Assembly: GCF_003335505.1 (NCBI RefSeq)
Contig: NZ_QPEX01000044.1
Span: forward strand, 62,001-126,000
DNA length: 64,000 nucleotides
Direction of reading: 5' to 3'
From: Bremerella cremea
GTDB taxonomy: Bacteria > Planctomycetota > Planctomycetia > Pirellulales > Pirellulaceae
Shown piece by piece: positions 8,539-16,886 of this stretch. Positions within the stretch are counted from its first letter, which is position 1. Every line of letters begins with the position of its first letter. The position numbers were made by a program, and so were the translations under genes. Below the pieces are notes generated by a model. The model was not told the origin of the DNA. It saw only the letters and a program-made list of their open reading frames with translations, and did no database searches.

Positions 8539-9042
8539 ATGCGTACATTGCTTTTCCTGGTTCTGATTTGCCCTTTGCTTGGCTGCGCGATTTCTCCGGC
8601 TTGGAAGGAAGCGATCCTCGATCCCGGCAAGCAGCAGCGGGAACGGAAGGAAGAGATCAAGCGACTGGTCGAACATCGCCATCAGCAAGCTCACCTTCAA
8701 GCGGCTGCGGCCATGCTCGATGAAGGGCGGTACGATGATTGTCTGCGCGTGCTAGATAGCCTCGCCAAGTCGAATCCAGATGCTCAAGAGGTGCAATTGC
8801 TAAGGGCCGAAGTTCGCATGTCGCAAAGCCAATACCCGGCGGCAGCTGCCATCTACGAAGAATTACTCCAGAAGAATCCCAGCGATGCCAACCTGCATCA
8901 CTTGCATGCGATGGCGTTGGAGTTCTCTGGCGACACGACCTCTGCTCTCGTAGCATTCCAACGCGCGGCAGAGCTTTCGCCTGATAGCAACGTTATTCAA
9001 ATGAGCCAGCTTCCTCAACCAACCGCAGGAATGCTGCGATAG
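8539..9042 (+). CDS. TPR lipoprotein, last gene of the secretion operon
   Basis: 167 residues. The lipobox is L-L-G-C16 after a short hydrophobic signal (M-R-T-L-L-F-L-V-L-I), so it is a lipoprotein. The body has at least three tetratricopeptide-like repeats (A-A-M-L-D-E-G-R-Y-D-D-C-L-R-V-L; S-Q-Y-P-A-A-A-A-I-Y-E-E-L-L; S-G-D-T-T-S-A-L-V-A-F-Q-R-A). The reading frame is open from 8386, inside the secretin gene, but the start at 8539 gives a proper lipoprotein signal and is clearly the real one. TPR lipoproteins such as PilF/PilW help secretins reach and assemble in the outer membrane, so a pilotin-like role is likely from its place next to the secretin gene. Confidence 0.8.
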   Translation: MRTLLFLVLICPLLGCAISPAWKEAILDPGKQQRERKEEIKRLVEHRHQQAHLQAAAAMLDEGRYDDCLRVLDSLAKSNPDAQEVQLLRAEVRMSQSQYPAAAAIYEELLQKNPSDANLHHLHAMALEFSGDTTSALVAFQRAAELSPDSNVIQMSQLPQPTAGMLR

Positions 9043-9105
9043 TTGTGTCGCTCGTGCTCCCAGTTGTGCGACTCTCAGAGAGGCCACAAACCTCAAGCCA
9101 GCAGT

Positions 9106-9126
9106 GCAAGCAAGGCTTTTGCTTGC
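9106..9126 (+). terminator. Hairpin after the secretion operon, possible terminator
   Basis: GCAAGCA pairs with TGCTTGC around a short loop, 64 bases after the stop of the last operon gene. There is no clear T-run after it, so intrinsic termination is uncertain. I see nothing else in 9043-9325. Confidence 0.3.
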
Positions 9127-9325
9127 CGTCTCTGCTATCTTGCAGGCACCGACATCAACAAGGCATCTGTGCCAATCTTGGCAATATGCAACACCTACGT
9201 ACCCTCTGTCATCCCGATCATTTAGTATCTCCTCCGCTGTAGCAAACACTCGATGAACCTGAGAACGAAACTAGCATTTCTTCGTGGATGCAACTCAGGT
9301 CCTTTGATCGACAGGATGGGCTACT

Positions 9326-11704
9326 TTGGCTGGGGCGAAACGATCTTGGCAGTGGGCCTCTTTGGTTTTGGCGTTTGCAATCGCAACGACCGCGACAGCC
9401 CAGTCAACAGACCCAACCGCACCAGGTGTTGTCTCTGGCGCGGCGCCGATTACCATCGGTCTTTCGGAAGGGATGTGGGGAAATTACCTGCCACGCGTTT
9501 CGTTTCAACATCGCACTGAAGGCGCTGGGTACGCTTACTCCTATTCCGATGTGCGGGCCTGGGTGCCAATATACGAATCGGAAGACTCGCAAAGCCTAAC
9601 CTTCGTCGACACTGCAGTGCTCCTGGCCAACGATTCGAAGGTTGGCATGAATGCGGTGATCGGGCAGCGATTCTATTTTGAAGAGCTCGACCGCACATTT
9701 GGCGGCTACGTTGGCTACGACAACCGAGACACCGGCTACCAAACGGTGAGCCAAGTCGCAACCGGGTTCGAATCGCTCGGACGGATCGACTTTCGGGCCA
9801 ATGCCTACTTGCCAACCGATAGCGAGTCGCAGCAGATCGGCGCCACCAGTTTCTTCAACCCTAGCTACGTCGGCAATAACATTCAACTAAGCGAAACGTT
9901 CTTCGCAGAAACGGCCATGCGTGGTTTCGATGCCGAGTTCGGCGGCGCGGTGCCTAAGTTCGGTGACTACCTACGGGCCTATGTCGGAACGTACAACTAT
10001 CAAGCCGGCAGTCAGCCACAGGCATGGGGCTTTAAAACTCGTTTCGAAAGCCATGTCAGCGACCAAATGCGGCTGTATTTAACGGTCACCAACGATCAGG
10101 TTTTCGATACGAATGTGGTATTTGGTATCTCGTTGTTCTGGCCAGGAACCCGTGCCCGTCGCTCGCCACGTTACGATGACATGCTGACACGCATGGACGA
10201 ACCCCTCATCCGCAAAGAAGCTGTCACGGTCAATCGCTTCGAGAAAATCCAATCGGTCTTCGCTACCAACACCATCACCAACATGGCCCAACGTGTGGTG
10301 CATGTCGATCCGAATGCCACCTCCAACGGGGATGGAAGTGTCGAGAACCCCTATAACAGCTTGGCGTTTGTCCAAGGTGGGTCGCAAGCGAATGACTTTG
10401 TTTTTGTACATCCCAACAGCAACGGCTCTTCAACCAACCTCGACTCTGGCATCGCCTTGCAGGATCGCCAACGTTTGTTGGCCTCGACAACGCAGCACAA
10501 ATTCACCGCCACCCAGGGCACGTTTGACTTGCCAGGTTACGAGTCGGGCAACAAACCGGTGCTAGATTCTACCGGAGTCACCGTGCAACTGGCCAATGGC
10601 AACGAGGTTTCCGGATTCAAATTCGATGACCCCGGCAATACCGCAATCAACGGCGGCACGGTCAACGGCTTTGATATCAACAACAACGCGTTCGAGCACT
10701 TGGGGAGCCTGAGCACCCGCAGCATTTACGTGACCGACCTCAGAGGCGAAGGGGTTATCCGCAACAACGATGTTACCGCTTCGGCTGCAAACAGCAGTGG
10801 CGATGCCATTTCCGTGGCTTCCTCTGGCACCGCCAAAATAACGATTGCCGACAATGCGATCAGTCGAAACTTGAGCATCGGCGGTGACGACGCCATTCAG
10901 GTTGCGGCACTTTCTGGGGCCGACTTGGAAGTTAATATCACCAACAATCGAATTAACAATTTTATGTCAGCGGGCGGTTATGGAATTAACTTAACCTCTG
11001 CGGGCAACGACTTGTCAGGCACGGTCTCGAACAACCGAATCTTTAATGGTTTGACAACCTCGGCCACCGACTATGCTATCTCCTCGGCAATTACCAATGG
11101 AACCTCGGACCTGACCATCTCCAATAACACAATCGGCACCGTTGCTTCGGCGCAATTGCTTGATGCTGGGATCCGACTCTACTACAACGGGGCCTCTGAC
11201 ACTTTGGCCACGATCACCTACAACTCGATCGACAACTTTGGAGTCGCCGGAGCTTTCAATGAAGGCATTGCGGTAGAAATTTCCAATGGCGGAACCCACG
11301 ACTTCGTTATTACCAACAATTCAATCAAAGATTCGTTTACCAACGTCGCCAGCAATGGGCTGTCTCTCTCTTCTACTGGCACCGGCTCTGTTGTTAATGC
11401 CAACATCCAAGATAACACGATCGACACTTCTTTTTCGGGTAGCGGTATCGCTGTAACGAACTCCTTTAATTCGACAATCAACTTGCGGATGCGTAATAAC
11501 CTGGTAGCGGATGATGTCGTATTCAATTCGGCCTTTAGTACGGCACTGAATTTTGAAGTGTTCAACGGGCAAATGGTTCCTGCCACGTTAATTTCGGCCG
11601 ACATCACCGGACAAAACACGATCACTGGATCGGCGGGAATCTTCAACAGTTTTGGCAGCGTCTCTACTCGCGTAGCTCCTAACAGCTTGCCGATTCCCGA
11701 GTAG
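9326..11704 (+). CDS. Outer-membrane beta-barrel (inverse-autotransporter-like) fused to a right-handed beta-helix
   Basis: 792 residues from a TTG start, the only start codon before the signal peptide in this frame because an in-frame TGA lies at 9305. Signal peptide about 1-26 ending A-T-A-Q. Residues about 45-275 alternate aromatic strands in the style of an inverse-autotransporter barrel (G-Q-R-F-Y-F, G-G-Y-V-G-Y-D-N-R-D, then R-F-E-S-H-V-S-D-Q-M-R-L-Y). From about residue 325 (H-V-D-P-N-A-T-S-N-G-D-G-S-V-E-N-P-Y) a long parallel beta-helix follows, with many N-N-x-I-x-x rungs as in pectate-lyase or NosD-like proteins. The layout implies that the helix is exposed on the cell surface through its own barrel. 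Binding or cleavage of polysaccharide is a reasonable guess; no catalytic residues can be claimed. Confidence 0.7.
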   Translation: MAGAKRSWQWASLVLAFAIATTATAQSTDPTAPGVVSGAAPITIGLSEGMWGNYLPRVSFQHRTEGAGYAYSYSDVRAWVPIYESEDSQSLTFVDTAVLLANDSKVGMNAVIGQRFYFEELDRTFGGYVGYDNRDTGYQTVSQVATGFESLGRIDFRANAYLPTDSESQQIGATSFFNPSYVGNNIQLSETFFAETAMRGFDAEFGGAVPKFGDYLRAYVGTYNYQAGSQPQAWGFKTRFESHVSDQMRLYLTVTNDQVFDTNVVFGISLFWPGTRARRSPRYDDMLTRMDEPLIRKEAVTVNRFEKIQSVFATNTITNMAQRVVHVDPNATSNGDGSVENPYNSLAFVQGGSQANDFVFVHPNSNGSSTNLDSGIALQDRQRLLASTTQHKFTATQGTFDLPGYESGNKPVLDSTGVTVQLANGNEVSGFKFDDPGNTAINGGTVNGFDINNNAFEHLGSLSTRSIYVTDLRGEGVIRNNDVTASAANSSGDAISVASSGTAKITIADNAISRNLSIGGDDAIQVAALSGADLEVNITNNRINNFMSAGGYGINLTSAGNDLSGTVSNNRIFNGLTTSATDYAISSAITNGTSDLTISNNTIGTVASAQLLDAGIRLYYNGASDTLATITYNSIDNFGVAGAFNEGIAVEISNGGTHDFVITNNSIKDSFTNVASNGLSLSSTGTGSVVNANIQDNTIDTSFSGSGIAVTNSFNSTINLRMRNNLVADDVVFNSAFSTALNFEVFNGQMVPATLISADITGQNTITGSAGIFNSFGSVSTRVAPNSLPIPE

Positions 11705-12090
11705 ACAGAACGCCGCAGTCCGAACTTCTTAGTCTGCTGAATATCAACTCTGGTCGCCAAAGCTATTGAGATATACAAAAGGCAGTTAAAGCCTCTTAAT
11801 TTCATTGGGTCACGATCAGACTAGCCAATTTGGGAAACCAAAATCCCCGAGTTGGCCCAAGCGCGGAAATGGAGTCAAACGACAGCAATTGACTTCTCTT
11901 TTCCTTGCCAGGCGGTGTCTCTTGCCAAACCTCTCGTAAAGCATCCTCTCGCCCCACTGCAGAGGGCGTTCGCCACAACCCCGCCTACAAAAAACTGGCG
12001 GAAATTCGATTCATTTGCGGCTTTTCACCCATGCTAGGTATTTGCAGCGTCCTACTGTTTCCTAAATAGATCACTTAGCTGATTTGAGCG
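11705..12090. other. Intergenic region with no recognised feature
   Basis: 386 bases between two plus-strand genes. Short open frames here have no protein-like character. I looked for a cyclic-di-GMP riboswitch ahead of the chemoreceptor gene and did not find its conserved segments. No convincing terminator was seen after the beta-helix gene. Confidence 0.4.
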
Positions 12091-13509
12091 TTGAGTGACT
12101 ACAACCCTATCTCCGCCTTGAAGGTTGATCCCGTGCAAGCAGTTAAAACCGCACCACAGCAAAGTTCCTGGCCAGGATTTTGGTCTCGTAAGACGATCGA
12201 TCGCACCCTGCAACTTCAGCAGGAGCTTGAAGAGGCATTGGGCAAGATCGCGGCGATTGATCGCTCGAATGCCGTAATCGAATTCTCGATGGAGGGGACG
12301 ATTCTGGAGGTGAACGACAACTTTCTGAAAACGCTTGGCTATACTCGCGACGAGATCATAGGCAAGCATCACAGCATGTTTGTCGATCCGAAGTTCGTTC
12401 AATCGGTGGAATACAAGAATTTTTGGCAGGGGCTCAACAACGGCCAGTTCTATTGCGAACGCTTCAAGCGAATTGGCAAAGGAGGACGCGAGGTTGTCAT
12501 CCAAGCGACCTATAACCCTGTGCTTGGATCAGATGGCAAACCTTACAAGGTAGTCAAATTTGCTACCGATGTGACGGAAGACGTCCGCGTGCAGGAAGAA
12601 GCAACGCGGTTAATGAACATGGTGGAGAGCCTGCCCACAAACTTGATCTTAGCCGACAACGACCTCATCATTCGTTACATGAATCCGGCTTCGCTAAATT
12701 CGCTCAAAGAAATAGCCCACCTCTTGCCGGTTGCCATTGACGAAGTGGTGGGAAGCTCGATCGACCTATTTCACAAGAATCCGGAACATCAACGAAAGGT
12801 GCTTGCCAACAAGGCCAACTTTCCTATTAAGTCTTCGATTAAATTGGGGAATGAAATTCTTTCGCTTGAAGTTCGCCCGATTCACGATCGATCTGGTGTC
12901 GAGATCGGTTTGATGACCACGTGGCTGGTTATTACCGAGCAAATGAAAATTCGCGAGCAAGTCGGCACGTTGGGGCAAGTCGGCAAGACCGTGGCAGACA
13001 ACGTGCAGGACATGGGGGGCGCGATCACCGAGATATCAGAGAACATCGGTCGCACGGCCAACCTGGCTTTGACCGCCGAACAGCAGTCAAAAACGGCCCG
13101 CCAAACGATCGCGACTTTGGGAGATTCGAGTGTCGAAATCGAAGAGGTGGTCACGTTGATTTGCGACCTGGCCGACCAAACCAATTTGCTGGCCTTGAAT
13201 GCCACCATTGAAGCAGCTCGAGCAGGTGAAGCAGGGCGTGGGTTTGCCGTGGTGGCCTCCGAAGTGAAAAGCCTGGCCAACAGTACTCAAGCAGCCACCC
13301 AAACGATTGCCGAACGTGTGCAACGCATCCGCACTAGCATCGAAGGCGCGATCAATTCGACCAACGAGATCGCCAAGAGCGTGGTGGAAGTCAGTAGCAA
13401 CACCACGGCAGTTGCAGCGGCGATCGAACAGCAATCTGCGATCATCAGTACCATGGGTAACACCGCGGAAGAACTACTTGAGTTGAGCACGGAACTCCAA
13501 AAGCTGTAG
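12091..13509 (+). CDS. Soluble PAS-domain methyl-accepting chemotaxis protein
   Basis: 472 residues with no transmembrane segment. A first PAS domain spans about 55-165 (S-N-A-V-I-E-F-S-M-E-G-T-I-L-E-V-N-D-N-F), and a second, more divergent PAS-like region about 172-290 (L-P-T-N-L-I-L-A-D-N-D-L-I-I-R-Y-M-N). The C-terminal signalling domain has the highly conserved hairpin tip D-Q-T-N-L-L-A-L-N-A-T-I-E-A-A-R-A-G-E, which contacts CheA and CheW. The start is TTG at 12091; GTG at 12133 is an alternative. The protein should sense a cytoplasmic signal, redox or flavin-bound in similar receptors. The signalling region is short and ends soon after the second helix. No chemotaxis partners lie nearby. 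Confidence 0.85.
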   Translation: MSDYNPISALKVDPVQAVKTAPQQSSWPGFWSRKTIDRTLQLQQELEEALGKIAAIDRSNAVIEFSMEGTILEVNDNFLKTLGYTRDEIIGKHHSMFVDPKFVQSVEYKNFWQGLNNGQFYCERFKRIGKGGREVVIQATYNPVLGSDGKPYKVVKFATDVTEDVRVQEEATRLMNMVESLPTNLILADNDLIIRYMNPASLNSLKEIAHLLPVAIDEVVGSSIDLFHKNPEHQRKVLANKANFPIKSSIKLGNEILSLEVRPIHDRSGVEIGLMTTWLVITEQMKIREQVGTLGQVGKTVADNVQDMGGAITEISENIGRTANLALTAEQQSKTARQTIATLGDSSVEIEEVVTLICDLADQTNLLALNATIEAARAGEAGRGFAVVASEVKSLANSTQAATQTIAERVQRIRTSIEGAINSTNEIAKSVVEVSSNTTAVAAAIEQQSAIISTMGNTAEELLELSTELQKL

Positions 13510-13553
13510 TTCCGATCACAAAAAGAACCCTGCCCGATTCGATATCGGGTTAG

Positions 13554-13597
13554 AATAGGTGAGCCGAGATCCCCAACCTCGCTCACCTATTTTTATT
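13554..13597 (+). terminator. Strong intrinsic terminator of the chemoreceptor gene
   Basis: AATAGGTGAG (13554-13563) pairs with CTCACCTATT (13582-13591), reinforced by an inner CCGAG/CTCG pairing, and is followed by a T-rich tail (TTTTTATT). It ends 3 bases before the start of the next gene, which leaves no room for an ordinary leader. Confidence 0.85.
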
Positions 13598-13600
13598 CTC

Positions 13601-14722
13601 ATGCACATTCTGGCCCTAGAACCTTATTACGGCGGCAGCCATCGTGCGTTCCTCGATGGATGGAGCAGTGCGAGTCGTCATACCTGGACGAAGCTCACCC
13701 TGCCAGCGCACCACTGGAAATGGCGGATGCGGCATGCTCCGCTGACCTTCGCTCAGCAGTTGGAAACGCAGACGGACGCTCGCTTCGATTTGATCTTCTG
13801 CAGCGACATGCTCAATCTGGCCACGTTTCGCGGACTGGCTTCTGGGCACGTCGCACGCTTGCCAGCGGTGGTTTACTTTCACGAAAACCAATTGACCTAT
13901 CCCGACGCGTTCCAAACCGAGCGGGACTTTCATTATGCCTACGATAACTTCCAAACGATGCTCGCTGCCGATGCGATTTGGTTCAACTCAGCCTATCACC
14001 GTGACGAGTTCTTCTCGCAGTGCCGTGCCTTCTTGCGAAAACTGCCAGACTATTCGCAGGAAGCCCAACTCGACCAAGTAGAGAGCCGCGTGCGAGTTGC
14101 CGTGCCAGGCTTGCCTGAGATCGTCTCGCCAACGCGACCGGTTCGCTTCCAGCAGCCTCATATAGTGTGGGCAGCCCGGTGGGAACACGACAAGAATCCA
14201 GACGACTTCTTCGCTGCGCTGCGTCAACTGAAGAGAGCAGGGGAGTCGTTTCGCTTGAGCGTGGTCGGGGAATCCTTCCGCGACGTTCCTCCTATCTTCT
14301 CACAAGCCCGACAAGAATTCGCCACCGAGATCCACCAGTGGGGCTACCTTCCTAGCCATGCCGACTACGTGGCCTTACTGCAATCCGCCGACCTATTTGT
14401 CTCGACCGCCGTCCACGAGTTCTTCGGCATCTCAGCCGCCGAAGCCATTCTCGCTGGCTGCCTACCGGTGCTCCCTCAGCGATTGGCTTATCCAGAACTG
14501 GTCGACGGACGTTCGCACTTGCTGTACGACGGCTCGGTCGATTCACTCGCCCAGCACCTTCGGCGTTTGCTCCACGAAAAAGAATTTCGCAGCACCGCCA
14601 TCAAGCAGCATACGGTCAGCCAAACCAAGCTGGCCCAACTTCGCTGGCAGTTGCTGGCCCTAAAATACGACGACCTTCTCTCGGCAACCTCCCAGCCTGC
14701 AAGCGAGATCCCCCGTGCCTAA
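13601..14722 (+). CDS. Glycosyltransferase of the tRNA-queuosine mannosyltransferase (DUF3524/QTMAN) family
   Basis: 373 residues. The N-terminus M-H-I-L-A-L-E-P-Y-Y-G-G-S-H-R-A-F, with H-H-W-K-W-R-M-R-H and Y-F-H-E-N-Q-L-T-Y-P following, is the diagnostic DUF3524 domain. The second half is a GT-B Rossmann domain (V-W-A-A-R-W-E-H-D-K-N-P, then V-S-T-A-V-H-E-F-F-G-I-S-A-A-E-A, the nucleotide-sugar site). In animals QTMAN mannosylates queuosine in tRNA-Asp; bacterial members are uncharacterised or thought to act on tRNA. ATG at 13601 fits the family start. There is no ribosome binding site, only the tail of the previous terminator, so a leaderless mRNA is possible. A longer in-frame start (GTG at 13559) falls inside the terminator. 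Confidence 0.82.
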   Translation: MHILALEPYYGGSHRAFLDGWSSASRHTWTKLTLPAHHWKWRMRHAPLTFAQQLETQTDARFDLIFCSDMLNLATFRGLASGHVARLPAVVYFHENQLTYPDAFQTERDFHYAYDNFQTMLAADAIWFNSAYHRDEFFSQCRAFLRKLPDYSQEAQLDQVESRVRVAVPGLPEIVSPTRPVRFQQPHIVWAARWEHDKNPDDFFAALRQLKRAGESFRLSVVGESFRDVPPIFSQARQEFATEIHQWGYLPSHADYVALLQSADLFVSTAVHEFFGISAAEAILAGCLPVLPQRLAYPELVDGRSHLLYDGSVDSLAQHLRRLLHEKEFRSTAIKQHTVSQTKLAQLRWQLLALKYDDLLSATSQPASEIPRA

Positions 14723-14826
14723 ATGAACACCAACTGCTGTCTTCTGTTTGCCGCGTAAAAACACACCGGTTATCATGCGAAGTACTTCCCTCAATCTTTC
14801 TCGCCTAAGCTTTGAGACCATCCAAC

Positions 14827-16269
14827 ATGCCGAAGCCACTGCTCTTTCTCGCCTCCCTGACAGCGTTGCTCATCGCTCCCCTCGCACTATCAGCCTCCGA
14901 ACCTCCACCAAATATCGTCCTCATCTTCATCGATGACATGGGCTACGCCGATATCGGGCCGTTTGGGGCGAAAGCGTATAAGACGCCCAATCTCGACAAG
15001 CTGGCGGCCGAGGGGCGGACGTTTACGGATTTTTATGTTCCCCAGGCAGTCTGTTCGGCCTCTCGGGCCGGGCTTTTGACTGGCTGCTATAACGTGCGTG
15101 TTGGCATTCAAGGTGCGTTGGGGCCGAACTCAAAAATTGGGATCAATCCTGACGAGATGACTATGGCCGAGCTTTGCAAGCAGAAAGGGTACGCCACGGC
15201 GTGCTATGGCAAGTGGCATCTAGGAGATCGCCAACCGTTTCTGCCGCTGCAAAACGGGTTCGACGATTACTTTGGGCTCCCCTATTCGAACGACATGTGG
15301 CCCTACCACCCTGGCGTGCGGCATCTTTCCATGGAAGAACGCGTCAAGCGTTGGCCTCACTTGCCGCTGTACGATAAGAACGAAGTGGTCAACGCCCAGG
15401 TCGACGACAAAGCTCAGGAACAACTCACCACGCAGTACACCGAAAAGGCAGTCGCGTTTATCGAGAAGAACAAGGATCAACCGTTCTTCTTGTATGTGCC
15501 CCACAGCATGGTGCATGTGCCGCTCTACGTTTCCGACAAGTTCAAAGGGAAGTCCGGGGCTGGCCTGTTTGGCGACGTGGTCATGGAAGTCGATTGGTCG
15601 GTCGGTCAAATCGTCGACGCATTGCACCGCAACAACCTAGACGACAACACCCTGGTCATCTTCACTTCCGACAATGGTCCGTGGCTTTCGTACGGCGATC
15701 ACGCCGGCAGCGCAGGCCCATTTCGCGAGGGGAAGGGGACCATGTGGGAAGGAGGCTGCCGCGAACCAACCATCATGAAATGGCCTGGCAAAATCCCCGC
15801 TGGAACCGTGTGCCATACGCCTGCGATGACGATCGACATCTTCCCTACCATTGCCAAGCTGATCGGCGCCAAGCTGCCAGAGCACCCGATCGATGGCAAA
15901 GATATCTGGCCATTGATAACCGGCCAGCCCGGCGCCAAGTCGCCCCACGAAGCGTATTACTTCTATTACGGCAGCGGTTTGAAAGCAGTGCGTAGCGGCA
16001 AGTGGAAGCTGGTCTTCCCGCACGAATACCGCACCTTGAACGGCCGCCCCGGCGGAACCGGCGGCATCCCAACCAACTACGAGCAAGCCACCACCCCGCT
16101 GGCCTTGTATGATCTGGAGGCCGACCCTGGCGAAACCAAAAACCTAGGTAAAGACCACCCCGACGTCGTCCAGCGTCTTGAAAATCTAGCCGATGGAATC
16201 CGCGCTAAGCTGGGGGACTCGCACCGGAAGATCCAAGGCAAAGAGAACCGGCCGCCTGGGCGGGTTTAA
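14827..16269 (+). CDS. Secreted sulfatase (arylsulfatase A type)
   Basis: 480 residues. Signal peptide about 1-24 (L-L-F-L-A-S-L-T-A-L-L-I-A-P-L-A-L-S-A-S). The catalytic motif C76-S-A-S-R80 should be converted to formylglycine by a sulfatase-modifying enzyme not in this window. Metal ligands lie in I-D-D-M-G-Y (about 35-40) and F-T-S-D-N-G-P; G-K-W-H-L-G is the usual second signature. It hydrolyses sulfate esters, most likely on algal or other marine polysaccharides as in many planctomycetes; the exact substrate is unknown. ATG 14827 is chosen over TTG 14812. It is followed at 8 bases by a small membrane protein gene. Confidence 0.92.
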   Translation: MPKPLLFLASLTALLIAPLALSASEPPPNIVLIFIDDMGYADIGPFGAKAYKTPNLDKLAAEGRTFTDFYVPQAVCSASRAGLLTGCYNVRVGIQGALGPNSKIGINPDEMTMAELCKQKGYATACYGKWHLGDRQPFLPLQNGFDDYFGLPYSNDMWPYHPGVRHLSMEERVKRWPHLPLYDKNEVVNAQVDDKAQEQLTTQYTEKAVAFIEKNKDQPFFLYVPHSMVHVPLYVSDKFKGKSGAGLFGDVVMEVDWSVGQIVDALHRNNLDDNTLVIFTSDNGPWLSYGDHAGSAGPFREGKGTMWEGGCREPTIMKWPGKIPAGTVCHTPAMTIDIFPTIAKLIGAKLPEHPIDGKDIWPLITGQPGAKSPHEAYYFYYGSGLKAVRSGKWKLVFPHEYRTLNGRPGGTGGIPTNYEQATTPLALYDLEADPGETKNLGKDHPDVVQRLENLADGIRAKLGDSHRKIQGKENRPPGRV

Positions 16270-16277
16270 AGCCTGTC

Positions 16278-16790
16278 ATGAAACCAACGCACGCACGTCC
16301 CTTTCGCTTTACCATTCGCCGTTTAATGCTAGTCACTTTGCTATCCGGGCTGGCACTGGGATCGTGCGTTTATCTGCTCAGTGGGCTACGTAAGGAAAAG
16401 CGGGAAGGACCTTTCGAGAATTTCGACGCGTGGCCACTGGCGCTCAAGCGGTTGGTTGGCGAGGACACGAATCTTAGGCAGGATGTCGAGCCCTACGAAC
16501 TGGATGCGTGGGTCGATCACCGATCGATTTGGCGATTGCCAGCCGACTCGCCACTCTACGACCGGTTGCTTAGACAAAACCCGTTTGAGCCTGCCGACAG
16601 AAAGCACCCGATGGCAGCTCGGTTGATGGAATCGGTACCAGCCACTTGGGGACAACCTCAGTGGTCGCAGTGCATCTGGCACGCTACGCCTGGCTATGGC
16701 ACGACCTTCATGGACGGAACCGACTTGTACCTGGTCGCCGAACACCCAGCCACCGGGGAAGTCATCGTGCTGCACGAATGGATTTTCTGA
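16278..16790 (+). CDS. Hypothetical membrane protein with the F-T-I-R-R-L-M N-terminus
   Basis: 170 residues. R-F-T-I-R-R-L-M-L-V-T-L-L-S-G at the N-terminus is a planctomycete-typical start for small single-pass proteins, with one membrane helix at about 15-36. The rest is soluble and Trp-rich, ending in V-I-V-L-H-E-W-I-F, and matches no family I know. It starts 8 bases after the sulfatase stop and may be cotranscribed. No function is proposed. Confidence 0.6.
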   Translation: MKPTHARPFRFTIRRLMLVTLLSGLALGSCVYLLSGLRKEKREGPFENFDAWPLALKRLVGEDTNLRQDVEPYELDAWVDHRSIWRLPADSPLYDRLLRQNPFEPADRKHPMAARLMESVPATWGQPQWSQCIWHATPGYGTTFMDGTDLYLVAEHPATGEVIVLHEWIF

Positions 16791-16886
16791 GCGGGTCGTA
16801 CTCGCACCGATTTTGGTGGCATACCAATTCGATTGCCACTAGAATCACCCGCATGGCAGAACGCTTCTCGTGGGGGTACCCATTCC

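Noticed and set aside
9253..9519. Possible frameshift: ATG at 9253 runs into the first part of the beta-barrel gene in another frame
   Set aside because: The TTG at 9326 gives a good signal peptide directly, so no frameshift is needed.
11705..12090. Cyclic-di-GMP riboswitch upstream of the chemoreceptor
   Set aside because: The conserved GEMM segments were not found.
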